Shown here piece after piece: positions 34,054 through 44,877 of a DNA stretch of 64,000 nt. Numbering within the stretch: the stretch's first letter is position 1; every line of letters begins with the position of its first letter. A model generated the notes under the pieces. It ran no database searches, had not been told where the DNA came from, and worked only from the letters and a program-made list of their open reading frames with translations. The DNA comes from Annulohypoxylon bovei var. microspora (Eukaryota > Ascomycota > Sordariomycetes > Xylariales > Hypoxylaceae), in the NCBI GenBank assembly GCA_022836615.1, contig MU405341.1:50275-114274 (forward strand). The letters are read 5' to 3'. Made by a program: the position numbers and the translations under genes.

Positions 34054-35161
34054 TTACTTCTTGGAGCGCTTAGGGCTATCCCCGTCAACAACCATTGCCT
34101 CCGTTTCCTCGTTATCCAGATCCCTATTTCGCTTAAGCCCCTTCATCTTCCTCGTCTGCAGCTCGCTGAGGTCTTGTCTACCAAGATGGATGCGACCGAT
34201 CTTGTCACCTATGGTATCAGTCGTCACATTCTTCTTGGTCTTCTCCTCCACCTTAGCCGTCTTCATGGCCTCCTTCAATACCGCTTCCTCAGGCTCCTGC
34301 ATGCGGCCGACTCGGAAGTCCATGCGCGGGCCCATCTCTTCCACCTCAACCCTCGGGAGTCTCTGACCACTGCGCTTCGTCGAGATGAGGTAGATGCGCA
34401 GGTGGATCGCAGGTTTCACGACATCGCCGACAGGCTCATCGGCAGAAATAGATACAAGGTACTGCAGACCCTCGACATCAATCTTGTCACTCGATGGGTC
34501 GCCCTTGAACAGGTCGATCAGCATGCTCTTGGCCATCGTATACTCGTTGGCGACGGGGCTCTCGAATGCGGTCCCTGAGAATAGCATCATAGGTCGTAAA
34601 CCGACGGCGAACTTGCGGCCCTTGAACTGCGAGATCCGTCGGTAGCTCTCGGGGTCTAGATGCAACTCTAACATATCGAGGATCTTGGTTGCGAAGGTGC
34701 GCGCAAGAGTCAGCGTGTGCGGACGCTTCTTGGAGCTGCTACCGAATACGAGAAGAGAAGTGTCGTTCTTTTCGCTGAAGAACTCAAGAGATGCAGGATC
34801 CTCGAATGGGTGAATGGCATTCTTCTTGGTGAACTTCTTGGCGAGCGGTTGTCGCAGAGAGTAGAGGTCTGTTAAGGCATCCTGTGCGATTTGCGAACAG
34901 GTCGTTCCACGACTAGAAATGACCTGTCAGTCCTCTAGAACATAATCCAAGGCATGTTATCTCTCTATCTTGAGATTTCGCGTGTCTAAACGGGCGTGCT
35001 TACAGGAAAAGAGCTGTTTTAGGGTTCTCGACCACCTTGGGAGCTTTCTTCTCAAGAGCTCGTTTAGAGCGAGCGTTTCGGGGTTTTCTAGTAGAATATC
35101 ATTAGCAACTAGAGAATTTAATCGGGATCGTATTAAATGTTACATACATCTGCTTCAACAT
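34054..35161 (-). CDS. rpf2: Ribosome production factor 2 (Brix domain)
   Basis: Exons 35161-35148 (14 nt), 35087-35004 and 34912-34054 give 318 residues; introns of 60 and 91 nt have GTATGT and GTAAGC donors and a TTGCTAATG branch in the first. The tiny first exon encodes only MLKQ and part of Ile, a start typical of Rpf2 (MLKQIKPRNARSKRALEKK). The Brix/IMP4 domain runs from about residue 28 to 230, including FLRGTTCSQ, LLVFGSSSKKRPHTLTLARTF-like residues and KFAVGLRPMMLFSG. A Lys-rich nuclear C-terminus follows. With Rrs1 it brings 5S RNP (5S rRNA, uL18, uL5) into pre-60S particles in the nucleolus. Length is close to other fungal members. Confidence 0.95.
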
Positions 35162-38100
35162 TTTGTTTCTGTTGTAATTGAAAGTTGGTAACGCCGTAGA
35201 AGATCTCGCCGTCGCAGTTTTCGATTGAGTTAGAGGGGCGGTTGGAAATTTTTAGGACGGCAGAACTTTTTTTAAGTGGGTAAAATAAATGAACTAGGAA
35301 GGCGGTATAGTGAGCATCTAACGGCCTGACCCGGACCGTTGTCACTTGGTATGCCCGTTCCACCAATTTTGGACCACCGTACCACGAAGAAGCGTCTTCC
35401 CAACTTTATTCTTAAGACAACTTCTTACAAAATTCATACCTCACGTTTTTTTAACAACAAAGCTAACGACCCATCATAATGCTCACCCATACGTACTCCT
35501 CAGAACTTAAGCTGTCTTTATATTTTTATGCAAACTCGAGTTTCAGGACTCAATTGATATTGAACTTAGCCTTGATACTTGATGTCTAGGCTCCCTAGGG
35601 CTCTCATGAAGACACAACTATTTCGAAATCTAGGACTTATTATTAGCATTATGACTACGGGAACATCGACTATTATGTCTATATGCACATAACATCATGT
35701 AGCCGCTCTACAATAATTTCCGGGCACAACCAACGCAATCGATATGGTGAGATGTTTGTCGCTAATAGGCGATGCTCATCGTCACGTCCAACTTGACATG
35801 GGCAAGACTAATCGTCACCTCGGGACACAAGTCTCTCAAATGACTTTCCTTGCTTATTCTAACACCTGGCGCTAGTATGGATGGCTGCTTAGCGAGAATG
35901 ATATCTACGCGTCTCATTCCAATTTTCTCAGCTAGACAACACCTGAGCATTTCATTTCTGCATCAGAATATTGAATCTCTCGCAGCACGATGATACAAGA
36001 CGCAGCAGGGGGCTTAGGCCTCACGCATATATGCCATTGGGTATTTTTAGACTTCTCACTTAGTGAGTTAGTGATAGCGTTCCTCGTTGGACAAAGTTAG
36101 TCCACCGTTGAGACGACAAAATCTGCAAAGGAAGCGCCACCCGCCTCGTACAGGGAAAATAACCAGTTTCGCCGGGGATGATTCATGATTCGGGCTGACG
36201 GAAGGAAGTCGCTACAATAATACCCCTGGCGTCCCCCCGACTCTCAGGTTATGTGAAGGCATAGAGTCTAGCTCTATGCTGACTTTGATCAATACTATCA
36301 TATCCTATTTAAACATCAGGTTTAGGATAATATCGTCGCAATCGGCCTTTACGGTAGCTGATGGTTTAATCTCGAACTTGATAGAGCGCGGCTCGGCCCC
36401 TTTAACTATTATCTCTAGTCTCATGGCGACAATCGTCCCATGTCTCATTACCGTTATTTCGAGGCCCTTGTAATTCTCGTTTCGCTCTCAATAGCTCTAA
36501 GTAGCTACCTACTAGAGCTACAGGAGCCCCTAATGACAGAACTGACGGGACTATATCCGGATGCTACGGTTGACAGCACCCCCTACGTCGATCAACACCT
36601 GTAAATGTTACAGTACTAATACACTTCTGTATTTTCAGCTTTGCGAAGGCATGGTTGCCCGTTTCTGAAACAGGGCGGTCATGAATCAAGAATCGATATT
36701 TCTTTATATGTTTAACTCGCAGCGATGTGTCGCCGGAAATACCATGCCTTAGATCCGGATATAACTGGATTGAGTGCATTCGCACTCCACCGAGACTAGG
36801 ATCAATATAATTCACCCCGACATTCATCGAGTCCTATCTCAATTGACCGAAGAGAGGACTCCTCCCTAGATACTAAGCGTTGATAGAGCGATAGGTCCTA
36901 TCATCGCATCTAACCCGGCACGATAGACGGAATCTCTGGTGACGTGGAAGTCTACGCTCCGACGATGAACAATTTGACCTAGTTGCTAGGCGAGAGGGGT
37001 GTTTAAATTGCCGTTCTCAAAGGCATTCGTGATACACAGTACATCCATGGGCTGCCAAAGATCATCTCATTTGTTTAATAAATGCTTTCATGGCCAACCT
37101 TGTATTATACATCACTACCGACGATATTTTAAGAGTTTGATGAGCTATGGCGGGTCTATATGCCGCCTTCCGCTTAGCGCCCTAGAAGATACTAACTTGG
37201 CAGGTTCCTAACCGGGCCAAGCACGCGGTAGTGCAGAAGAATGTTCTTGTGAGGCTATTTTCGCTATAGTCGACGGTGCTGGGCACCAGATAAGCCTGGG
37301 AAACTAGAAGCCGATCACAACTTATTAAGGAATGGATAGGACGACGATGTGAGGCCCACCGGATCTAGATGTTTTGAAACGGGTTGCTGTCAAAGTTTTA
37401 TAACGCTTACCTTGTATTATGTGATCGTGTGGTCCCGGCTTTCTGGGGCTTGAAGCTCGAGCAACCAGATGCAATGCAAGTACCGGAATGGATCCCATTA
37501 GAGCGTCGATTTTATTACGCCGTCTCAAGGCCGGCACGCGACTTTAATTGCTTTGGGTTAGAACCATGCAGCCAGCAATCTTCAGAAGCAGGCTTACGGC
37601 GCCGTCACGGACACTTTAACTATATCCGGTATCTCGTCCACCCGATGGGCTCCACACACGCTATCCCAACGTGATGCTGATCAGGAACCAGCTTTGAGCC
37701 GCATAAAATTTTATGCTATCTGTTAGAAGCTCGATCCCGACGTTGATTCGATGTGTCATGTCAGCGAGATCGTAAGTTCGAAAATGCTACGCTGCACAAA
37801 AAGCTTATTGTGTACCTACATACATATGTATGTATGTATGTTTAAGGAGAACTTCGGTCGACCATATAGGTTAGGCCGTATTCACATACGACAGAATACG
37901 AGCATCATTCTGTCTAATTTTCGTTGCAACTATGTTCCTAGTCGGATCTCTCTAGTATAACTAAGTCGATCTATTATGTATGAGGGGCTAAAAACCAAAG
38001 ATTCCAGAAGCTTATGCGAACAGATTCTAGCACCGCGATGTCACTTCACAAACACGTGCGGTCGTCCTTCGGGCACCATCCCGGCCTTGATCTACACCGG

Positions 38101-38713
38101 TAATACAATAACACCGAATGGTCGAATTGCACTGGAATTGCACACACGTCAGCTAGTCCCCTTTATTATACATATCTGAAAGCTTTAGAATCTTTCAATC
38201 CGGGGGTGGGATCTCCTGATCTGGCAAGCCTAGCAGATAAATTGCTTACTGGCATGACCATAACGACCTACATAGGCCGCCAAGATGAGAAAGATCCAGG
38301 GGGTCAATATCATCACCGGCATATTGCCGATTTTGAGCTTAGCTGTATCTTAGCCGTCACATCAAGCTCAAAGACACCTAGTCACCCACGAGGGCCGGGG
38401 TCAACGTTCCATAAGGCTGGGTCTCCAAAGTCGCGCTGGTGAATTGTTTTTACATGTCAAACATGAGACATCAGAAGGAACGGCAGCAGGGATCGGCTCG
38501 ATGACCTGGGTCTCGTCCGAGTAGTTTCCACCTCTACCCACGTTTTTGCTGAACGTGGCTCTGGAATGGTTTTTTTTTTCTTCCCATAACTATACGATGC
38601 CTGGGGTTTCATTCCTTTAAACCTTCCCGCTGCCTGTTTTGATGATACTGCGGTGCCGTTCGTTTCATTCCCCGTTAAGTACCTTTTGGATATTGCGTTG
38701 GTGATCGGGCAGA
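35162..38713. other. 3.6-kb gene-poor interval
   Basis: No supported gene. A tetranucleotide ATGT/ACAT microsatellite lies near 37805-37835, and a T-run near 38570-38580. Open frames at 36564-36827 (-), 37384-37674 (+) and 38206-38442 (+) are under 100 codons and resemble nothing I know. The base composition is mixed rather than RIP-like, so if these are transposon relics they are old. Confidence 0.5.
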
Positions 38714-40598
38714 ATGCGGTTCCTCTCGTTGTTGTTTCTGCTATGTCTAGGCGCATTGCAGCCAGCGCTGGCCGCTCTCAACCTCACTGGAGTTCCCGCT
38801 TGTGGTGTAAGTTTCGAGAGTGATTTCGTCTCTCTAATAAGATATCAGCGACAAATTGACTGAGACTCGCATAGTTAAAATGTCTCGTAACTGAGGTTAC
38901 CATTTCGGACTGTACGCTCACGAACGCGACATGTATCTGCACCAATTCAGCGCTTCTCGCCAATATTACCGAGTGCGTGTCGACGGCCTGCTCGATTCGC
39001 GACCAACTATGTAAGCCGGTACTATAGTAATCGGTTCGTGTGCTTGATAGCTGACTTGAGTGACACCAGCGACGAAGAAATTCTCGGCCGAAACCTGCGG
39101 TATTGAAGGTGAAGACCGAACTGCTCTTGTCAAGATCCTTGCGATTGTGTTTGGCGCACTTGGCTTGCTGGCTTTTATTCTGCGATGCATGGCAAGACTC
39201 GTTGGACCGCACGATTGGGGTCATGATGATTCGGTGATGTGTGTGGCTATGGTACGCCAGCGTCGATTCAAATTCTCACCATTTATCTTTTTCTAACTTA
39301 CAATGTAGGCCCTCGAAATCGCATTCGTGTGTTTATCGGTACCTCGTAAGCTATCTCGCCTAAATTGCATAGTTTTCATATTAACAATCAATAAGTTTCT
39401 AATGCCGGACTTGGATTGGATATGTGGTTTGTTCCACATGATTCTGTCACTGAGATCCTTCGGGTGAGTAGCCTCCTTTTATCTTTCAAACAAGACAATA
39501 TGCTCTTACTAAAAATGGGGAATAGCTATATTTCTACGACGAGATAATATATATCACAGCCCTGGCTATGACTAAAATATCTATCCTCTTCTTTTACCTC
39601 AAGGTGTTTCCGAAGCGCTCGTTCCGCATCTGCGCTTGGTCCCTGATATGCATCAACCTCCTATACGCACTCACTTACGACTTCCTTCTAATTTTCCAAT
39701 GCAATCCGATATCCGGTGCATGGCAATCCTGGGATGGCGAATTCGAGTCGAAGTGTATTAGCATCAACATATTGGGTTGGTCTGCTGCGGCTCTGAACAT
39801 CGCGTTAGACTTGGCCGTCATCATCCTCCCGCTCCCGGCATTGTTCGGGCTGTCCCTGTCTTTGAGAAAGAGACTCCAGATCATGGCTATGTTTGCTGTC
39901 GGCTTCTTGTAAGTGGTTCCATATATCCTCTACTACAAATGGCCTATGCTAATCTCTATTATAGCATCACAGTTGTCAGCATCGTCCGCCTTTACTCGCT
40001 TATCCACTTCGGTACCACCCAGAACCTCACACGTAAGTTTTCCGGCCCCTTTTTTCTCTTCATTCTCGTAACAACGGTTCTAACTCCAATCACAGAGGAC
40101 TACGTTGAAACCGGGTACTGGTCCACCATCGAAGTGCCGGTAGGCATCACTTGCGCGTGCATGCCGGCGGTGCGCTCTCTCTTCAGCCGCGCGCTGCCCA
40201 AGATCTTCGGCACCTCGCGGGCCATCGGCTCTACCTTCAACACGTACGGGCCGGCGTCGGCGAACCGGCTCGGGCCCGACTCGCGCAACAAGATCAGCGT
40301 CAAGCAGGAGTGGTCGGTGCTCAGCGAGGGCCCCAACGACTACAAGCAGCGCGGCGAGAGGGACTCCTCCCTCGAGCTCCTGACCGTCGGCGGCCTAGGG
40401 GGCATGGATAGGAAGGAGATGGGACTGGGCGTCGAGGTCGGAGTCGGAGTCGCGATCTCGGATCACGGCGATCACGCCCCGACTCGCAAGATGACGCTCT
40501 CGAAGCACGACGGCACGTGGCGCGGGGTTGCTGTCCAGAATCAGGAGGAGGGCTCGTATAAGTCGACCGCGTTTACGACGGAGAGAGAGCTGCGGTAG
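38714..40598 (+). CDS. CFEM-domain seven-helix receptor (Pth11-like)
   Basis: Eight exons: 38714-38806, 38875-39010, 39070-39251, 39309-39345, 39396-39463, 39526-39908, 39965-40032 and 40096-40598, giving 489 residues in consistent phase. It opens with a signal peptide (MRFLSLLFLLCLGALQPALA), followed by an eight-cysteine CFEM domain at about residues 22-75 (CGLKCLVTEV, CICTNSALL, CVSTAC). Seven hydrophobic helices of the fungal rhodopsin-like domain come next, with MTKISILFFYLKVFP and GYWSTIEVPVGITCACMP signatures. The C-terminus is long, hydrophilic and Arg/Gly-rich. Such receptors sense surface or host cues in filamentous ascomycetes. The last intron (40033-40095, 63 nt) has no stop and keeps frame, so retention would add 21 residues. 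Confidence 0.92.
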
Positions 40599-42210
40599 AG
40601 CGGCTACATTCGTGAATGGGGACGGTTGGAGTTTGTACTGGCTCGCTAGATGTTTAGATACTCAGACTATTTTTGTCTTGCATGGTGATCGAGAAGGGCC
40701 TTTTAAAGCATCATTACCTAATTCATGTGAGATGGTGAAATCACGAAAATCTGTGATGGGAAATTGCCTGAAATCTAAAGTCAATGATGATAGTAGGTTT
40801 AGGCTATACATAAAGGCCCACGCCATAGTTTCCACGGAATGCTGAACTCGTAGGCTTTACGCACAAGGGAACCGGGTTTTACTTGACGGATAGCTCCAGG
40901 ACTACTATCGCAAGATGACTGCATAACTGGTGACTTTAGTTTAAGGCATCATAGCATTTTCCAATGAGATCCTGGTAGTAGGTACTTGCCGGCAGGTATT
41001 GTCAGTGTGTCAACTTCATGAGGGATACATCGCATGCCTCCCAGTGCCTTCTAGATGTAATCTGACTACATCGAGAAACAACATCAACGACCAACCGTAC
41101 CTAAGTCAATATCGGACAGAAGGAAGATGTCATACACTATTACATTTCAACCAGTGTTCTTATTCAGAGCCTTCCCAGCGACAGTGATAATATGGTATGT
41201 CGTTGAAAACATTGCTTACAAATATATATTAATACCTGTGTTTTTGGCCGCCCTGAGCCGGATTTGCTCTTGCCGGTAAGACTACAAGAGGTTATCTAAG
41301 TCTGTATCCGGGGTCTAATTTACATTGCAAGGAAATACTCTGGGGGTATCTAAACGAGTTCTGTTAAAGTTCTGTTAAATGATCAACTTACTACATGTAT
41401 TCCCTCAGAAGAAGGCTAATGATCTAAGTTAGTAGCTAACCTAACTTTATACCTATGTACTACAAAAGTTATAGAGGCCTTATACACACGCGGGGGAAAG
41501 ACATACAGAGGCATACCTATGAGTATGATTATATGAACTATGTTCATGTTGTTAGGTCATGTATTGTCCACCTCTAATTTGAAAAGGGGCCATTGGTATA
41601 TTGTGGCTGTTGAAGAGACTAGAGAATGATACAAATACAGACAGATACCCTCGGAAATGGTTAAACGTGTATTACTTATTGTAAGCCTGATACATGTTGA
41701 AGGGTTAACAGTGCCCTCTTACCTAGACCACACCAGACCGCCTTTGCGGTGTTCGTTGTCTTTTTGAATCACAAGAAGCCACATGAATTCGAAGCAAACA
41801 AAATATGAGTCTTTCTCTTTTTTTTTCTGTGGAGGGTTTCACTTTGTGTCTACCATATGATCTAAAACCCACTCATTTCTAGGTTTATTTGCGTGATGTT
41901 TTGAAGTCTACGTAATCGGTTAACGTGATGTTAACATTATCTTGTCTCGGTAGGTACCCTCTCGTCGTACATGTATTACGTGATGAGCACACCAAAGCGA
42001 AGTTGCGACGGAATGAGGGCATTTATCATCTGGGGTAGGAACTACATGAGCTGAATAAAAGTTAGACCCAATTTCTAACACTCCCAGGATTTTTGTATAA
42101 ATACCTAAACAACTCCTCTAAAGTCACGACAGCGAAAAAAGCTTGAAACGCCTAGATTCGTTGATACCTGCACCTCCTGATCTAATATTTCACCTACGAA
42201 TCTTCTCAGC
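40599..42210. other. Intergenic, nothing coding recognised
   Basis: About 1.6 kb between receptor and secreted protein genes. It contains a T-run near 41815-41830 and TAGGTACC-type motifs, with no credible frame. It includes the promoter of the secreted protein gene. Confidence 0.5.
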
Positions 42211-42717
42211 ATGGGTCATTCATATCCTACTACGAGAATTGGCTTCATCCTCATTGGCGCCATGCTCCTCCACCTCGCTACAGGCACAGTCTGGGCCCAG
42301 TTCTGCGATGACGAGGCCTGCTCTGTCAACTGTGGTATATCTGTCAGCGTCGAGAATCCGGCTTGCCTGAGTAAAGAATGGGATCGGAATTCAATTAGAT
42401 TGCATGGTCAGGATGTTGTTAGCAATTATTTGGTACATTCTCCCGACGAAGCGTGTAGTTGTCAGAACGACTGCACATCGATTCCTGGCACTGGGCTCCC
42501 GACCTGCGTGGACATTTCTAAAAAGGCTACCTCGCAGTCTTATCGGTTCCAAATCACCACTTGTAAGGGGGACGAAGCCGGACCGGGAGAAGAGATTGGG
42601 GATAACTGTCCTTCATCGTCCTCTGCTGTTCTGCTGGCCCCTACTACCCTACTACCCTCAACTGTTAATAAAAGAGGACAAGACCTTAATATCACATCGA
42701 CAAGAGTCTGGGGATAG
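42211..42717 (+). CDS. Small secreted cysteine-rich protein
   Basis: Single exon, 168 residues. The N-terminus has a short polar region, a hydrophobic core (IGFILIGAMLLHLATG) and a likely cleavage after TVWA at about residue 29. The mature chain has ten cysteines in an irregular pattern beginning CDDEAC-SVNC and including CSCQNDC, enough for five disulfides, then a Ser/Thr/Leu-rich tail that could reflect a short hydrophobic or GPI-like end, though no clear omega site is seen. Size, signal and cysteine content are typical of effector-like or cell-wall-associated fungal secreted proteins. I do not recognise a named family. The start ATG follows an AGC context and there is no upstream in-frame ATG. 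Confidence 0.75.
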   Translation: MGHSYPTTRIGFILIGAMLLHLATGTVWAQFCDDEACSVNCGISVSVENPACLSKEWDRNSIRLHGQDVVSNYLVHSPDEACSCQNDCTSIPGTGLPTCVDISKKATSQSYRFQITTCKGDEAGPGEEIGDNCPSSSSAVLLAPTTLLPSTVNKRGQDLNITSTRVWG

Positions 42718-43992
42718 GTGATGAAATTGCAACAGGAGCTATTTTTAGGGATTGCCCACGAAGACGACCTTATTCCCAGCCAAATATCACCACGAATTAG
42801 AAAGAAATCCTTTACACAATTATTTGAGAGGAAAACATCGAGCAGAGTTAAGGTCCCAAGAGCTTAGATGTAAGATAGAGCTATTACTTAGACGCTATTA
42901 TATCGCTGCGACAAGAAATAACAGGCATATTGATAATCTTTATGCCAAGTAACCCATCTGTTAATGCTATCGCCGTTCTTGTTTGAGCTGATGATATTGT
43001 TAGGAATTGCTAATAGTGATAGAGATGCTTTGATGGAAATACTTGTAGCAGTGGTTGTTGAATCTGATACCGAGCTTCCTAATATGTAATGGCATGAGAT
43101 CGGCATAATGGAATCTACGGGCAATACTGCTTCCTACCGCCCTTAAAAAGTCATCATAAAAACTTACGCTTCTAGCCCTACACGGCCTTACCTGGACCGG
43201 ACCGAACATGAATTGCCGTATCACACCCTCTTGCTTGCTTAGGAACACCATCACATTGATTTGACCACTGTTTCGTTCCACTAAGGCGAAGTCTCGGGCC
43301 GTTGCCGAGTTGCCATGATAGGCACCAACGATCTTGGTTCAATCGCAATACGTGCACGTTGGTCCCCCCTGTACCTTGTTAATATCGAAAAAATTGTTGT
43401 AAGAGTAGTACAGTGAAGCTGAATGACAGAAGGTGATGGATGTTGTACATATTGATTCATATGGCTGGGCGTGGCGGTTCATTTGAACCAGTTCTTGACC
43501 TGTCGTATACGTTAGATTCCCCAGAGAAATATCCGAAGACCTCGAATCATATCAATCATCCTATTAGGATTCTATCATTACTCGACTAGTTCCCCAAGGA
43601 ACATCTAGAGATTGTTTGCTTCCTTCAAGCAGTGCAGCGGCTGCTTTTGAGTATGATAGTTATGAGGCTCGCTAACCCATCCTACCCGAATTAAGTCCGG
43701 TGCATATACACACGTACAATACCGTGTACGTGCTTCGACACATTACTATACACCGAGAGACGTCCTAGAGCGATAATTCTGGAACCCAAAATTCAAGAAC
43801 CTCGTCTTGGTCCCTAGTGTGGTAGACTCCAAATGTCCAACGCGATAGCGCTTATCAAGGAAATAAACCCCCCAACGCCGTATATGCAGATCACGGCGGT
43901 TCAGCTATATGACCGCATTCCCATGTTCCCGAGTTGATCCCACTAGGATGAAGTCGTTATTTAGATAGATAGGTGATGGATTGTAGTCGTCA
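42718..43992. other. Intergenic, convergent, nothing recognised
   Basis: About 1.3 kb between converging genes. Several frames below 100 codons on the minus strand look accidental. No repeat or RNA gene seen. Confidence 0.5.
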
Positions 43993-44877
43993 TCACTCTT
44001 GTTTCTCCTTGGCGTTCCCGACGAATCGCTCTTTCATCGATAATCGCTTTCCTCCCATAGACTTAAACTTATCGATCAGGGTCTTTCTCGAGTCTAGTTC
44101 GGCAATATCATCGCCGCCTCCAACACTCTTGCCGTTGATCATGATATTAGGCACAGTTCTGCGTCCAGTCGTGACACCTAATCTCGCCTGTAGCTGTTTG
44201 CCCAAGGGATGCTCATCGAGCTCGACGACGTAAGGGGCAGGGTCGATAGAATACTTCTCGAGAAGGACACCCTTGGCCCGTTTCGAGTAAGGGCAGTAAC
44301 TCTTCGAGAAGATGACAACTAAAAAACAAGTTAGTTAAGTGATAAGCATAGTGAATAGCGTATTGACCCTACCTGGTGACTTCTTGAGTATGTTGCTGAG
44401 GGTCGCTTCGACTTCTTGATCCTCATCTGACTCTGGCTCCTCTTCCTCGGCCCCCGCATTCGAACCCTTGCTACCTTTCTTCTGTCCCCCGGCAGAGCTT
44501 CCAACACCAACAACCTCGCTTGGAGGATCAGGTTTTAATGGTGCCTTAGCATTGGCTAAATCTTTGGCCTTCTGCTCGGCAGCCCGTAGTCGGTCGGACA
44601 TTTCCTTTGCCAACTGCTCATCATCCTCATCAACAGATCCATCTCCGTCTTTGTCCTTTACTGTCGAGTCGACGGTTGTGCCTTTGCCGCTCATTACTAC
44701 TTGTCCACTACCTTGCTGATGACCCAGACCATTCATGGTCTTGCCAAAGAAGTCTTGCACCGTTCGGTTATCGTGAGGAATGGTCGATCGCATTTGAGAT
44801 GTGAAAAATAAGGTTGTGATGACAGCGGCTAGCACCACCATCATAAGGAGGCGTACCCTTCTGGCTGAAGGCATCAT
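43993..44877 (-). CDS. Membrane-anchored glutaredoxin (Grx6/Grx7-like)
   Basis: Exons 44877-44373 and 44318-43993 with a 54-nt intron (GTAGGG donor, TTTTTAG acceptor) give 276 residues. A basic N-terminus and one hydrophobic segment (about residues 9-26) predict a type II protein of the early secretory pathway. An acidic, low-complexity linker of about 120 residues follows. The glutaredoxin fold begins with VVIFSKSYCPYSKRAK, active site CPYS at 177-180, then the cis-Pro segment RRTVPNIMINGKSVGGGDDI which supplies the glutathione-binding TVP and GGxDD elements. Yeast Grx6 and Grx7 have CSYS and act in Golgi/ER redox balance; here the second residue is Pro as in cytosolic monothiol-type variants. 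The start is the first of two tandem Met codons. Confidence 0.92.

Noticed and set aside
37384..37674. 96-codon plus frame
   Set aside because: Not recognisable and overlapped by an equally long minus frame; judged chance.
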